In this document: positions 23,658 to 32,600 of the stretch, one piece after another | How the letters are laid out: the number at the start of each line of letters is the position of its first letter | Numbering within the stretch: the first letter of the stretch is position 1 | Translations under genes and position numbers: made by a program | Notes under the pieces: generated by a model | The model's database searches: none | Told to the model about the DNA's origin: nothing | The model's input: the letters and a program-made list of their open reading frames with translations, nothing else | Source: a virus | Reading direction: 5' to 3' (one strand) | DNA length: 39,169 nucleotides | IMG/VR virus record: IMGVR_UViG_3300031772_008746 | Location: 1 to 39,169 of that record

Positions 23658-23909
23658 ATGGAAACTGACAATCAAGTGTTCACGAAGTGGTGCGAACTAA
23701 AGGCAGTCTTTGAAAGCATGGAGCTCGACGTGATCAAGAACTCTCGGGGCGTTTCAGCCGCTGGTGTTCGTGCTCGTAAGGGACTACGAACTTTGAAGAC
23801 AAAGGCGACTGAACTCGTCAAGCTGACAGTTGAGCTCGATAAGTCAAAAAAGTCTGACCAGCCGGCGAAGGTTGCCAAGCCTCCGGTCAAGTCACCCAAG
23901 AAGTCCTGA
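23658..23909 (+). CDS. Histone H1/Hc1-like small basic protein
   Basis: An 83-residue protein. A helical first half contains SAAGVRARKGLRTLKTKATE, the pattern of Hc1-like and phage H1-like proteins, followed by a Lys/Pro/Ala-rich tail (VAKPPVKSPKKS) like eukaryotic H1 tails. The family binds and compacts DNA. AGGAG is present 11 nt before the ATG; the preceding 78 nt hold an AT-rich tract (GCGTATATCTATATTAGG) that may be a promoter. It is followed by a hairpin terminator. Confidence 0.75.
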   Translation: METDNQVFTKWCELKAVFESMELDVIKNSRGVSAAGVRARKGLRTLKTKATELVKLTVELDKSKKSDQPAKVAKPPVKSPKKS

Positions 23910-23923
23910 ACTATAAAACGTTA

Positions 23924-23960
23924 GGATGCCTCGGCGACTGACCGGGGCATTCTCGTTTCT
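23924..23960 (+). terminator. Probable Rho-independent terminator
   Basis: An 11-bp hairpin: GGATGCCTCGG (23924-23934), a 7-nt loop, then CCGGGGCATTC (23942-23952), with two G-U pairs, followed by TCGTTTCT. It lies after the H1-like gene and before the next gene on the same strand. The T tract is interrupted, so it may be partial. Confidence 0.65.
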
Positions 23961-23990
23961 ACTGACCTATTTACGTTAGTTGGAGAACAC

Positions 23991-24323
23991 ATGCCTTCAA
24001 ATCGAGCAATTCTAGCAGACCTCGCGAAGTACAATCTAGATCCCAAGGTGGCACATACTACGATCCATGCTCATGGGCGATTGGGAAAAAACGTCGCTCC
24101 GCCGTCCCAGCCTCCTGTTCAACCTGTGAAAGTTGTTACTAAACCGCCCACGCTCCCCAAAATTCAAGATCTTGAACCGGTCGTGGTCGAAGTCAAAGTA
24201 GAGGAAAAAGTGATTGAAGTAAAAGTAGACGAAAAACCTGTCGCCAAAAACAATGACGAAGTCGTCGTAGACGTCACAGATTCTTCGAAAAAGAAAGTCA
24301 AGAAGATCTTTGAGAAGGCTTAA
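23991..24323 (+). CDS. Hypothetical Pro/Val/Lys-rich protein (110 aa)
   Basis: A short folded-looking head (NRAILADLAKYNLDPKVAHT) is followed by an extended, charged Pro/Val/Glu/Lys-rich region (residues 40-95) with KVEEKVIEVKVDEKP repeats, and a basic KKKVKKIFEKA tail. The repeats suggest a disordered linker or adaptor. The sequence is not recognised. TTGGAG precedes the ATG. It converges on the sigma-like gene with a 4-nt overlap. Confidence 0.65.
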   Translation: MPSNRAILADLAKYNLDPKVAHTTIHAHGRLGKNVAPPSQPPVQPVKVVTKPPTLPKIQDLEPVVVEVKVEEKVIEVKVDEKPVAKNNDEVVVDVTDSSKKKVKKIFEKA

Positions 24324-24613
24324 CGGCTAGCATTTCTGATTTTTTCATAGATGCCCTTTTCGATCTGACAGATTCTCATCCTTGTCAATCCATAGATCTT
24401 TCCGATCTCCTGCAACGTGTGAGAGCCCTCGCCGGCAGCGATCATGACACAGTTGTGTCCAGCTGGATATGATATCCAATGTGAACATTGTTTTCGTTGG
24501 CAGTCGACACCGTATTTTGCGTGGACTGAAAAACACGTAACACCCTCAATGACAGTACCTGTTGATTTGGACTGGATGATATTGAGATGCCTTTTATCGT
24601 TCTGCTTCACCAT
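24320..24613 (-). CDS. Mini-protein with sigma-70 region 4 helix-turn-helix and a Cys cluster
   Basis: From ATG 24611-24613 (AAGGAG 4 nt upstream) the protein is 97 residues. Residues 66-92 (TLQEIGKIYGLTRMRICQIE and following) match sigma-70 region 4, which binds promoter -35 elements. The upstream half has no region 2 but has Cys27, Cys38, Cys43 and Cys55 with nearby histidines, a probable zinc site. It could be a small transcription regulator, an RNA-polymerase-binding factor or a sigma-appropriation partner; a full sigma factor is excluded by size. It is one of two leftward genes in this half and is divergent from phoH. Confidence 0.8.
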   Translation of the reverse strand: MVKQNDKRHLNIIQSKSTGTVIEGVTCFSVHAKYGVDCQRKQCSHWISYPAGHNCVMIAAGEGSHTLQEIGKIYGLTRMRICQIEKGIYEKIRNASR

Positions 24614-24726
24614 GTGTCTCCTTGGTATACAGTAACGTGAGGTGGCCGCTGTGTACAAGATTCAACGCAGATCAAAATTACATGCTGTCAGTGAAGTGAG
24701 AAAATTGTAAGGACGTCCGGAGACAC
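24614..24726. promoter_or_regulatory. Divergent gap between sigma-like gene and phoH
   Basis: 113 nt with starts on both sides, so it should hold both promoters. GCCGCTGTGT at 24645-24654 is the reverse complement of ACACAGCGGC at 26138-26147, which also precedes a gene start in the same relative orientation. CTGTATACC lies between that motif and the leftward start. Confidence 0.4.
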
Positions 24727-26118
24727 ATGACTAAAAAGACTTATGTTTTGGATACGAACGTGTTGTTGAGTGATCCCAATTCGATTTTTTCTTTTGAGGA
24801 ACACGATGTCATCGTTCCTATGGTCGTTCTTGAGGAGCTAGACCATCATAAGAGCCGTCAAGATGAGGTCGGCCGCAACGCACGAAACATTAGCAGGACG
24901 CTAGACGATCTCCGTCAGAAAGGTAGTCTCTTTGAAGGCGTCGCCCTTCATTCCGGAGGTGTGCTCAAGGTCGCAACTATCCAGTCCGACAAAATTGCAG
25001 AACTACCGATTGAACTGAGGTCGACCAATCCAAAGGTCGATAACTTGATCATTGCTTTTATGCTATCGTTCAAGTCTTCTTCGGCTGAGGCCGTTCTAGT
25101 ATCAAAGGACATCAACGTCAGGCTAAAGTGCGATTCTTTGAACGTCAAGTGTGAAGATTACTTGAAGATGAGAGTCACTAGCGACCCACAGAAGTTCTAC
25201 CGTGGTGTTGAAGTCATTGAATTGGCAGAAGACCTGATCGATCAGTTTTATCATCAAGGTGAACTACAGCTGTCGGCCGACATTGCGTCTTCTTACAGAT
25301 TGTGTCCGAATCAGATTGTTGTCATCAAAAATGTCTTGAATGGTCAGACGACCAAGTCTGCGATCACCAAGTTCATTGCGGCTGACAAACCACTCATCCC
25401 AGTTGCTAAAATCGAGCATGCATACAATCTGAAGCCCAGGAATAAAGAACAGAGCTTTTCACTTGACCTGTTGTTTGACAACAATATCAAATTGTTGACG
25501 TTGGTTGGTCCATCGGGCACCGGTAAGACGTTGTTGGCTATTGCAGCTGCTTTGGCACAGCTTAAAGGTCTAGGTGATCAGCCTAAATATGAAAAGTTGA
25601 TTGTGACACGCCCAGTTCAACCTGTAGGTAAAGACATTGGCTTCCTGCCGGGCACTCTTGAAGAAAAAATGGAGCCATGGATCGCTCCCATTCGTGATAA
25701 CATCAATTTTTTGATGGGCACACGGAAGACGCCTGTAAGGCGAGGCAGAGGTGGAGGTGACCAGGGTAAAACTGTCGATGAGTACTACTTGTCGCTGATG
25801 CAGGAAAGGGGACTCATCGAGATCGAAGCGATCACTTTCATCAGGGGTCGTTCAATTCCAAATGCCTTCATCATCATCGATGAAGCACAGAATTTGTCGA
25901 TGCACGAATTGAAGACGATCATCACCCGTGTTGGTGAAGGGACAAAAATTGTCCTGACGGGCGACATTGAACAGATTGACAATGTACACGTTGATGCTTA
26001 TTCAAATGGGCTGTCATACGCCGTTGAGAGGTTTAAAGGCTACGACATTGCTGGTCATGTTACACTCATAAAAGGTGAGCGAAGCATGCTAGCTACTCTC
26101 GCCTCTCAAATTCTCTAA
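24727..26118 (+). CDS. phoH: PIN-PhoH protein (PhoH2-type)
   Basis: 463 residues with two domains. The N-terminal PIN nuclease (1-150) shows YVLDTNVLL with Asp9, VVLEELDHHK (33-42), the RNARNISR helix and LVSKDINVRLK (124-134). The C-terminal PhoH ATPase has LVGPSGTGKTLL (Walker A, 261-268), VTRPVQPVGKDIGFLPG, the Walker B FIIIDEAQNLS, and LTGDIEQID. Bacterial PhoH2 proteins act as RNA helicase-ribonucleases. Phage PhoH is widespread, but its role in infection is not settled. GGAG lies 4 nt before the ATG. It may act on RNA together with the neighbouring transcription-related gene. Confidence 0.93.
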   Translation: MTKKTYVLDTNVLLSDPNSIFSFEEHDVIVPMVVLEELDHHKSRQDEVGRNARNISRTLDDLRQKGSLFEGVALHSGGVLKVATIQSDKIAELPIELRSTNPKVDNLIIAFMLSFKSSSAEAVLVSKDINVRLKCDSLNVKCEDYLKMRVTSDPQKFYRGVEVIELAEDLIDQFYHQGELQLSADIASSYRLCPNQIVVIKNVLNGQTTKSAITKFIAADKPLIPVAKIEHAYNLKPRNKEQSFSLDLLFDNNIKLLTLVGPSGTGKTLLAIAAALAQLKGLGDQPKYEKLIVTRPVQPVGKDIGFLPGTLEEKMEPWIAPIRDNINFLMGTRKTPVRRGRGGGDQGKTVDEYYLSLMQERGLIEIEAITFIRGRSIPNAFIIIDEAQNLSMHELKTIITRVGEGTKIVLTGDIEQIDNVHVDAYSNGLSYAVERFKGYDIAGHVTLIKGERSMLATLASQIL

Positions 26119-26165
26119 GATTCGGGCGGCCACTAGAACACAGCGGCTGTATATTTGTAGTCGAC

Positions 26166-27215
26166 ATGGCAGGAATTCTTGACAGTAAGACTCGAGTGCT
26201 CGATAGCATCATCACGCTAGAAGGCCGCAAGCAGTTTTCACAAGGTGGCATCAACATTCACTATGTGACGTTCACTGACGCTGCTACCTTTTATAAGGGT
26301 GACGTTGTCAGTGGTTCAGCTGATGCGACTGCTAGGATCTATCTTGAACAATCACACTTGCCACAGGATCAAGTGACATTGCAGGCTGACGATGATGGTC
26401 TCCTGATGAATGATTTGGGAATTTTTGGAGGAAAAGTCGAACAGATTAACCCTGATGCTGCAGTTGCATATGAAACTGTGACACCATTGACGGGTACAGA
26501 ACTGGTCGATTATTTTGAAAAGACTGTGTTGCCAAACACAATCAAGAACTTTCAAAAACAACAGGCGATCGCTACCCGTGATCCTGTCTTCGAGGATGAT
26601 GGATTTGCCCTTGGAAATTCAGAGATTCAATTTACCATCGTAGAAAACAAACCAATTCCCAATCGAGCGTCTTTTATTGGACAGTTTGAAAACTTGCAAG
26701 ACATCTTTGCAGACCTAAGGATGGCACACGTTGATAATTTCAAATTTTTGCCACCGATCAATCGAGTTGATGACTCTACGGTCGACAAATCAGATCGTTT
26801 TCAGGTTTCTAAGTTCGGAATAGGTCACTATAGACCATGGTCACCACCGACAACTGTGCCGCAAGATCAACGATTCGTTGAACTGCAACACGATTACTTC
26901 ACTAAAAATGGGTATGTCCGACATATCAATATTGATCCTACGTCACGGGATAACAATCTGTTCATTCAGGCCTTTGAAGTGACTCATGGGACAATGCACA
27001 AACTTCATATCATTGACTTTGGTTCCCCTCCTGCTCCACCTCCTCCGCCTGTCAAGATTGGCAAAAAAGCCGGCGGCGCGAACATTGTCAATATCATGAA
27101 GCTTCAAGCAGCTACATCGTCCACGTTTCGTACTTTTTTTGTGGGGAAACTTGTCACCAAACCCGAAACTGGCACCCACTCGTTCGTTCATCTTTTTACG
27201 TTGATATTTGGGTGA
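26166..27215 (+). CDS. Virion structural protein with conserved GILD/LEGR N-terminal domain (349 aa)
   Basis: The N-terminus (MAGILDSKTRVLDSIITLEG then RKQFSQGG) is a shared domain: it lines up with the N-terminus of the gene at 35905 (GFLDHST...ILDAVLTDVGRQF). A proline tract PPAPPPPPV lies at about 289-297, before a short C-terminal domain. The gene opens a six-gene run of large virion proteins and overlaps the next by a few codons of frame. Neck, tail or baseplate function is possible; I cannot say which. Confidence 0.75.
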   Translation: MAGILDSKTRVLDSIITLEGRKQFSQGGINIHYVTFTDAATFYKGDVVSGSADATARIYLEQSHLPQDQVTLQADDDGLLMNDLGIFGGKVEQINPDAAVAYETVTPLTGTELVDYFEKTVLPNTIKNFQKQQAIATRDPVFEDDGFALGNSEIQFTIVENKPIPNRASFIGQFENLQDIFADLRMAHVDNFKFLPPINRVDDSTVDKSDRFQVSKFGIGHYRPWSPPTTVPQDQRFVELQHDYFTKNGYVRHINIDPTSRDNNLFIQAFEVTHGTMHKLHIIDFGSPPAPPPPPVKIGKKAGGANIVNIMKLQAATSSTFRTFFVGKLVTKPETGTHSFVHLFTLIFG

Positions 27216-27219
27216 TCAC

Positions 27220-29679
27220 ATGTACTACAATCCTCCAGCGCAGTTTAGATTGCTACAAATCAGTGATGATTTTGCATCACTTAGACATGTGGGTGCTGGA
27301 AATCTGTTGACGTTCGAATTTCGATACAAGATTTCACAGAGTTCAGCTATCAAACATAACGCTATGATCGTTGAAGCTACGGTGTTCACCCGAACCGTGA
27401 CTAAACGTCCAATCTTGGGTCGAACTAAATTTGGACAAATCGATTCTCGACAGGTTATCAAGAACATTTTGTCTGACATGCCCGAAGCAAAATCAGCCGC
27501 AAAAAATAAAGAGAACTACGTGATTCACTCACGTAAACATGACATTTCATCATTGATTAACAATGAAATTGTGGGTGATCTCCGCCGCGGGATACATCCT
27601 ACGTACATTCAAAAAATGTACAGCAATCAATTGAAGACTGTCACGGCCGGAGAACTGAAAGAAAACAATAACCTTCATCCCATAATCGATATTCTAGATC
27701 TTAAAGTTGAAAACATTGCGCTCAAAGTTTCTGCCTCTCTTGAAGAAGACACACAGAAATTGTGTCACGATTTGATCCTTCGCCGCGGGATCGATCCTAG
27801 TGAAGTGCAAACGATTAGTTCTAAAATGTTGCATGCTTCAGAATCCTACCTGGGTACCCTAAGACCTCGTATACGACACGAAGCTGAAGAGGGAACATTG
27901 ATGCGACTACACGATCACTTGATTCTTAGACATGGAGTCAATGACGTTCAATCGACTACCGTTGAGGTCGAAGATCATAAGCTAGTCAATATCATTGTCA
28001 ATGAACCCCATGATGATGTCGAGGCTGTGATGTCATTCAAGTTCACACCGCCGGTCAAAAAACCAAAATCAAAAGACACGACTGACGTTTTCGTCAAATT
28101 CCAACTGTTGGATCCCAATACAGGATCAGCTATTGACGAAATCATCAAGCCCCTAGACGTTCCCAGACACCTCAGCATATTCTATACGCCTGTTCATGCG
28201 CCGATAGTGAAGCTAGCCCGATCAAAAATTTCTTCTCGAGCTAATCTAGAAATTTTGCAAATGTCTCCCAATGCTGATCAAGTGTTGATTTATAGGAAAA
28301 ATGTGTACACCGCAGACGTACACATTGACGATTACAAGCTCGTGGGCGTATATCCATGTCAATTTGCTCATAGAACGACTATTCAAGTTAATTTGCCCAC
28401 CTACGACGCGGCAATTTACCGTGTCATTCCTGCGAACAAGCGCGCTCGCGGTTTTTTGTATGCTAGTGCAGTCATCAAACCTCAAAGATATCGTCCAGTT
28501 CGTGCAATTTCATTGACGTCAAAAACAATCGATAACGGCATCTTGATCGAGGCTCGTAGGTTGCCTCCCGATGCAGTCTCGATTCAATTTCTACAACGTA
28601 ATTTGACAATTCATGAAAAGGATTTCTCACCGGTCGATGTACCAAAATTTATTAGCAACACTGTTCGTCACGGTGATCATTTGTCGGTCATCACACTCGA
28701 CGTGCAAGATCACAACGTGTATGAATTTGCTGTCAAACTTTATCACCGCGGTGGCGAACAAATCATCACAGCAAATGAGATACAGGAGTATGTCAGTCCA
28801 GCACCAGGAAAAGTTGACATCAAAATTAGCAATGTGACAGTCAGTCACGGCGATGAACCAAACGTGACGTTCAATGTTGCAATTAACATGCTCGATAAAG
28901 ACATTGATCATGTCAAGTCATTGCTCGAGAGACATGGGATCAAATCGTATTTTGAAGATGATATCATGAACCACCGTGACCAACTTAAATCACTGTTGGC
29001 ATATTCTGTTCATAGGATTGATCTTTTTACGGGTGACCGCGAAGACATGGGAATCGTGACAGTCAATAGTTTTTCTGATAATGATATCAGCAAAAATTTC
29101 GCTTCAAAGCCTTTGAAGTACGGTCACAAGTATCGTTACATTGTGTCTGCTGTCGCTCGTGCTCCAGAGCCGATGTTCGAACTGACAGAAAAGAAACTAG
29201 TCGATCAAGTCACTAAAAAGCCCTACAGTTTCAAGCCTCATAAATTTTTGCATCCCATTGCTCTTCGACGAGGTCTATTGTTGTCGCCTTCGGGATTGAA
29301 AACCTTGTACACTAAGTCCGCTCTCGCTCACGGAGAATTGGGAACTTATACCGAGATTGAAGTTTCACTTGACCCATCGCCGGTGCAAATTGTAGAAGCA
29401 AATGCTAGCAAGTTTGACCACTACAACAACATCATCACCTGGAGGTATCAGGGCGATATCGCATCATGCGATCACTTTGTCATAATGAAAGACGTACATG
29501 GAATTCGTAAAGTACTGGGAACAGCCCACACGGATTTTTCACATCACAGTGCTCAGTGGTTGCATCATTTGACCAGCACAGATAAAGGAGAGATCAGGTA
29601 CGTTATAGTTCCTATTTTGAATGATTTCAAACACGGACAACCAATTGTCACCAATGATCTACTCATCGAGGAATCATGA
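27220..29679 (+). CDS. Large virion structural protein (819 aa)
   Basis: It starts at ATG 27220 (MYYNPPAQFRLLQIS); a TTG 12 nt upstream is less likely. The protein is a long beta-rich chain. Several segments look like immunoglobulin/fibronectin-type sandwich repeats (for example around 330-420 with VHIDDYKLVGVYP and TYDAAIYRVIPA, and around 700-800 with NNIITWRYQGDIASCDHFVI). Repeated helical units with LILRRGIDPSEVQT and LILRHGVNDVQS are seen at about 185 and 232. It is placed between structural genes with 4-nt overlaps and is likely a tail or baseplate component. Confidence 0.75.
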   Translation: MYYNPPAQFRLLQISDDFASLRHVGAGNLLTFEFRYKISQSSAIKHNAMIVEATVFTRTVTKRPILGRTKFGQIDSRQVIKNILSDMPEAKSAAKNKENYVIHSRKHDISSLINNEIVGDLRRGIHPTYIQKMYSNQLKTVTAGELKENNNLHPIIDILDLKVENIALKVSASLEEDTQKLCHDLILRRGIDPSEVQTISSKMLHASESYLGTLRPRIRHEAEEGTLMRLHDHLILRHGVNDVQSTTVEVEDHKLVNIIVNEPHDDVEAVMSFKFTPPVKKPKSKDTTDVFVKFQLLDPNTGSAIDEIIKPLDVPRHLSIFYTPVHAPIVKLARSKISSRANLEILQMSPNADQVLIYRKNVYTADVHIDDYKLVGVYPCQFAHRTTIQVNLPTYDAAIYRVIPANKRARGFLYASAVIKPQRYRPVRAISLTSKTIDNGILIEARRLPPDAVSIQFLQRNLTIHEKDFSPVDVPKFISNTVRHGDHLSVITLDVQDHNVYEFAVKLYHRGGEQIITANEIQEYVSPAPGKVDIKISNVTVSHGDEPNVTFNVAINMLDKDIDHVKSLLERHGIKSYFEDDIMNHRDQLKSLLAYSVHRIDLFTGDREDMGIVTVNSFSDNDISKNFASKPLKYGHKYRYIVSAVARAPEPMFELTEKKLVDQVTKKPYSFKPHKFLHPIALRRGLLLSPSGLKTLYTKSALAHGELGTYTEIEVSLDPSPVQIVEANASKFDHYNNIITWRYQGDIASCDHFVIMKDVHGIRKVLGTAHTDFSHHSAQWLHHLTSTDKGEIRYVIVPILNDFKHGQPIVTNDLLIEES

Positions 29680-32600
29680 TCAAGACTTTTAAAGTTGGCA
29701 ACACCGCTGTCATGCAGACCAGTTTGGTTGAAGTTCAACCACAAGCGTCAACAACAGCGGCACCTAGTGGAAATCAGGCCTCATTGCCTCCCAGTGAGGC
29801 GAAAATCAAAGGGCTAGCGTATACGTCTCAACAAAATGGGCAATCTTCCCTTTCCACAAATGCCAGTCTTAAAGACATTGTCAATGCCATTAGTCTTCCT
29901 GGTTTTTCTACGTCGACATTTCGAGGTCAAGGAACGAATCGTTACATTCCAAGCCAACACAATCGTCATGATCCCAATCACAATCTACCTAAATCGACTG
30001 ACGATCTTGCTGTCTCTCCTCAAAAGTTCGAACCCTATGAACAGTTGACTGGAATATCAAAAGAGCGACCTGAAGTCATCATGATGACCAATTTTGTGCC
30101 ACTTTACAAATCACCATCATCGACTAACAACAACGATAAAGAAAAATATTCTACAAGAAGTGCATCTGCAGCTCACAATGCTACACCAGCGGGTCATTTT
30201 TTTGATACACAGTGTACCGCCCGTGCTCTGAGGCAGGCAAATTTCAATCACATATGGTCGACTCTTAAGGAAACGTACCCTGGATTCAAACACACGGCCT
30301 CGGGTAAATTCAACATAATGGGCGAAAAAGTCAATCAGCTTAGCGCCACAGCATTTTATCTGTATAATCTAGTCAAGACGCTCGAACTTTTGAAGCGTCA
30401 GCTAGACATTAGAGATGATGTTCACATAGTTGAGGCTCAAAAAGTTTCTGACAGTCACGATAACAAAAATGCCTTTCAAGGCAGCAGTGGGGGTTTGTCA
30501 GCAAACAATATAGCCTCTGCGGTGCCTCCCAAGTACGATACTTCGTATGTCATGGGTTTGTTCGGATACAACACCAATAGCGTCAAAGGCATTTACTCAT
30601 CGACAAAGATCTGGATGCAACTGTTGCTTGAATTGAAACACGTCTTGCGATCGCATTCTCTTGACATGCTAGACATTCCTAAAACGATACAGAAAAATGA
30701 CTCGAGCGCGACACGGATCGTTAAAACGCCCAACACTAAGCGTTTTGAATATGCATCACTGCTGCCGGCAAATTTGCCCACGCTAAGTGTCTTGAAAGAC
30801 TTGCAACCAGCAAGTCTACCTAAAACAATTCAGGCAATCACAGATGCATATGATTCAATGTACACAGGCGTTCATTTCAAAAATGAAGAAATGCGTATCG
30901 CTGGAATCTTTAACATGATGTCTCGAGAATATCGCTATTCTCGAGGATTGACTGACGATGACGTTAAACAAGCGCTGTCAAATTATTACGGATTTACTGC
31001 CACCGTTCCCTCTGGGGCCCCAAAAGAAAACAACGCAATTGTTCTTGATGCTATCATAGGCCAATTTGGAAACAATATCTCTGATGTAGCCTCAGCCACT
31101 AGTAATTCACTGGCATCACTTGCTCAACAACAGCCCTCGGCAGACGTTGTGGTGTTGCCTCTAGAATCAAGGTACATTGATGGAGACGATGGCACCTTGA
31201 CGCCTGGTAGCGTATACTATGTTGATCAAGTGTTGTCAATTAAGGACAATAGATTTGACACAAAACGTCTAGAAGTTCTACGAACGACGATCCGTGAAGC
31301 TCGAAAAGCGTTTGGGATCATCGTTAGCGGTATGAATTTCTTGTCAAAAGACGATCAGGTCGATGATGGAGGACCCACGATCAGCAATCCTAGGACGTTC
31401 TTTGATCAGATGCGAGCAACCGTACTAGACTCTGCGGGATATCCGATATTTGAACTGAAGTATGATCCACTTGTTCCCGTCTTTGCTGCTGCTCACAAGA
31501 ACAAAAAAATCAGATCATTGTTGTTGATGTACACTGTCACGGTGATATCTCGTGCGTACCTTTCAAACATATCGTACCTCAATAGTTTGGCCGAGCAAGA
31601 CAATACGGCAACAACAGAGGCCATCGTTAATTCCTTGATCAAGGAACTACAAATCGATGCACATCACACAGCAACATCGACAAAGACTGCTTCAAAAGCA
31701 AAGTACGACCCGAACAACAAGACTACATTGGCACAATCCGGATCTCCTCCGGCTCCTGCGGGCAGCATTATCAACGTAGACACTATCAAAAATGCGCTCA
31801 AACAAGAACCTTTCGGCAGGTTCATAGGTCAAGTCATCACCATGATGAGTCGTGTGATGCAATTTTTTAGAATCGATTCACAGGCCGCGAGTTCAGGTTT
31901 CACTCGTTATGGTGGCCACGTTGATACAATTGTGTTGATGACGATGTTGGACATCTTTACGTCAATGATCTACAATTGGGGCGGACGTCGCATCACCGGC
32001 ATCCATAGCGAGAAGTCCAGTTCTCCGCATTTCACGATCGACGAACACGTTGATAATCACACGCCATCAATCAATGAAATTGATTCTCGACTAGCCAAAG
32101 AAATCAACCACACTCACACGGTCATATTTGCGATTTTCAACTTGCTTGACAATCTAGCTAACTCGATTGACAATGTCATTCATGCCGTCAATGGACCTGA
32201 TTCATTGACAGAACTGAAAAAAATCACTGATTTGATCGATGATCCCGTCTTGTTGCAATTGTTGTTCTCAGAACAACAGATCAGTTTGTTTGCGTCAGCT
32301 GTTGCTGACATTCAAAGTGCCTTGAAGGGAGGCACATTTCCCAAGGAAGTTGGCACTCAGGGTACTTTTGATTCTGATGAGGAGATCAGGGCCCTCGATG
32401 ATTCGGTGGTATCGTCTAAGATGAAAGACGTCTTGGAGACCGTACTGTCGCTGCCTGAGTATTCTTCTAAATTTGCCGCCGCTAAGAAAATTTTGACTGT
32501 AGGTATACCGTTGGGATTTGCGCGACATTTGCAACAAAAATTGACAGTTCATCCAGAATCTAATTCTACGTCCCAGCGCTCTGGACCCAGCAAGGGAAAT

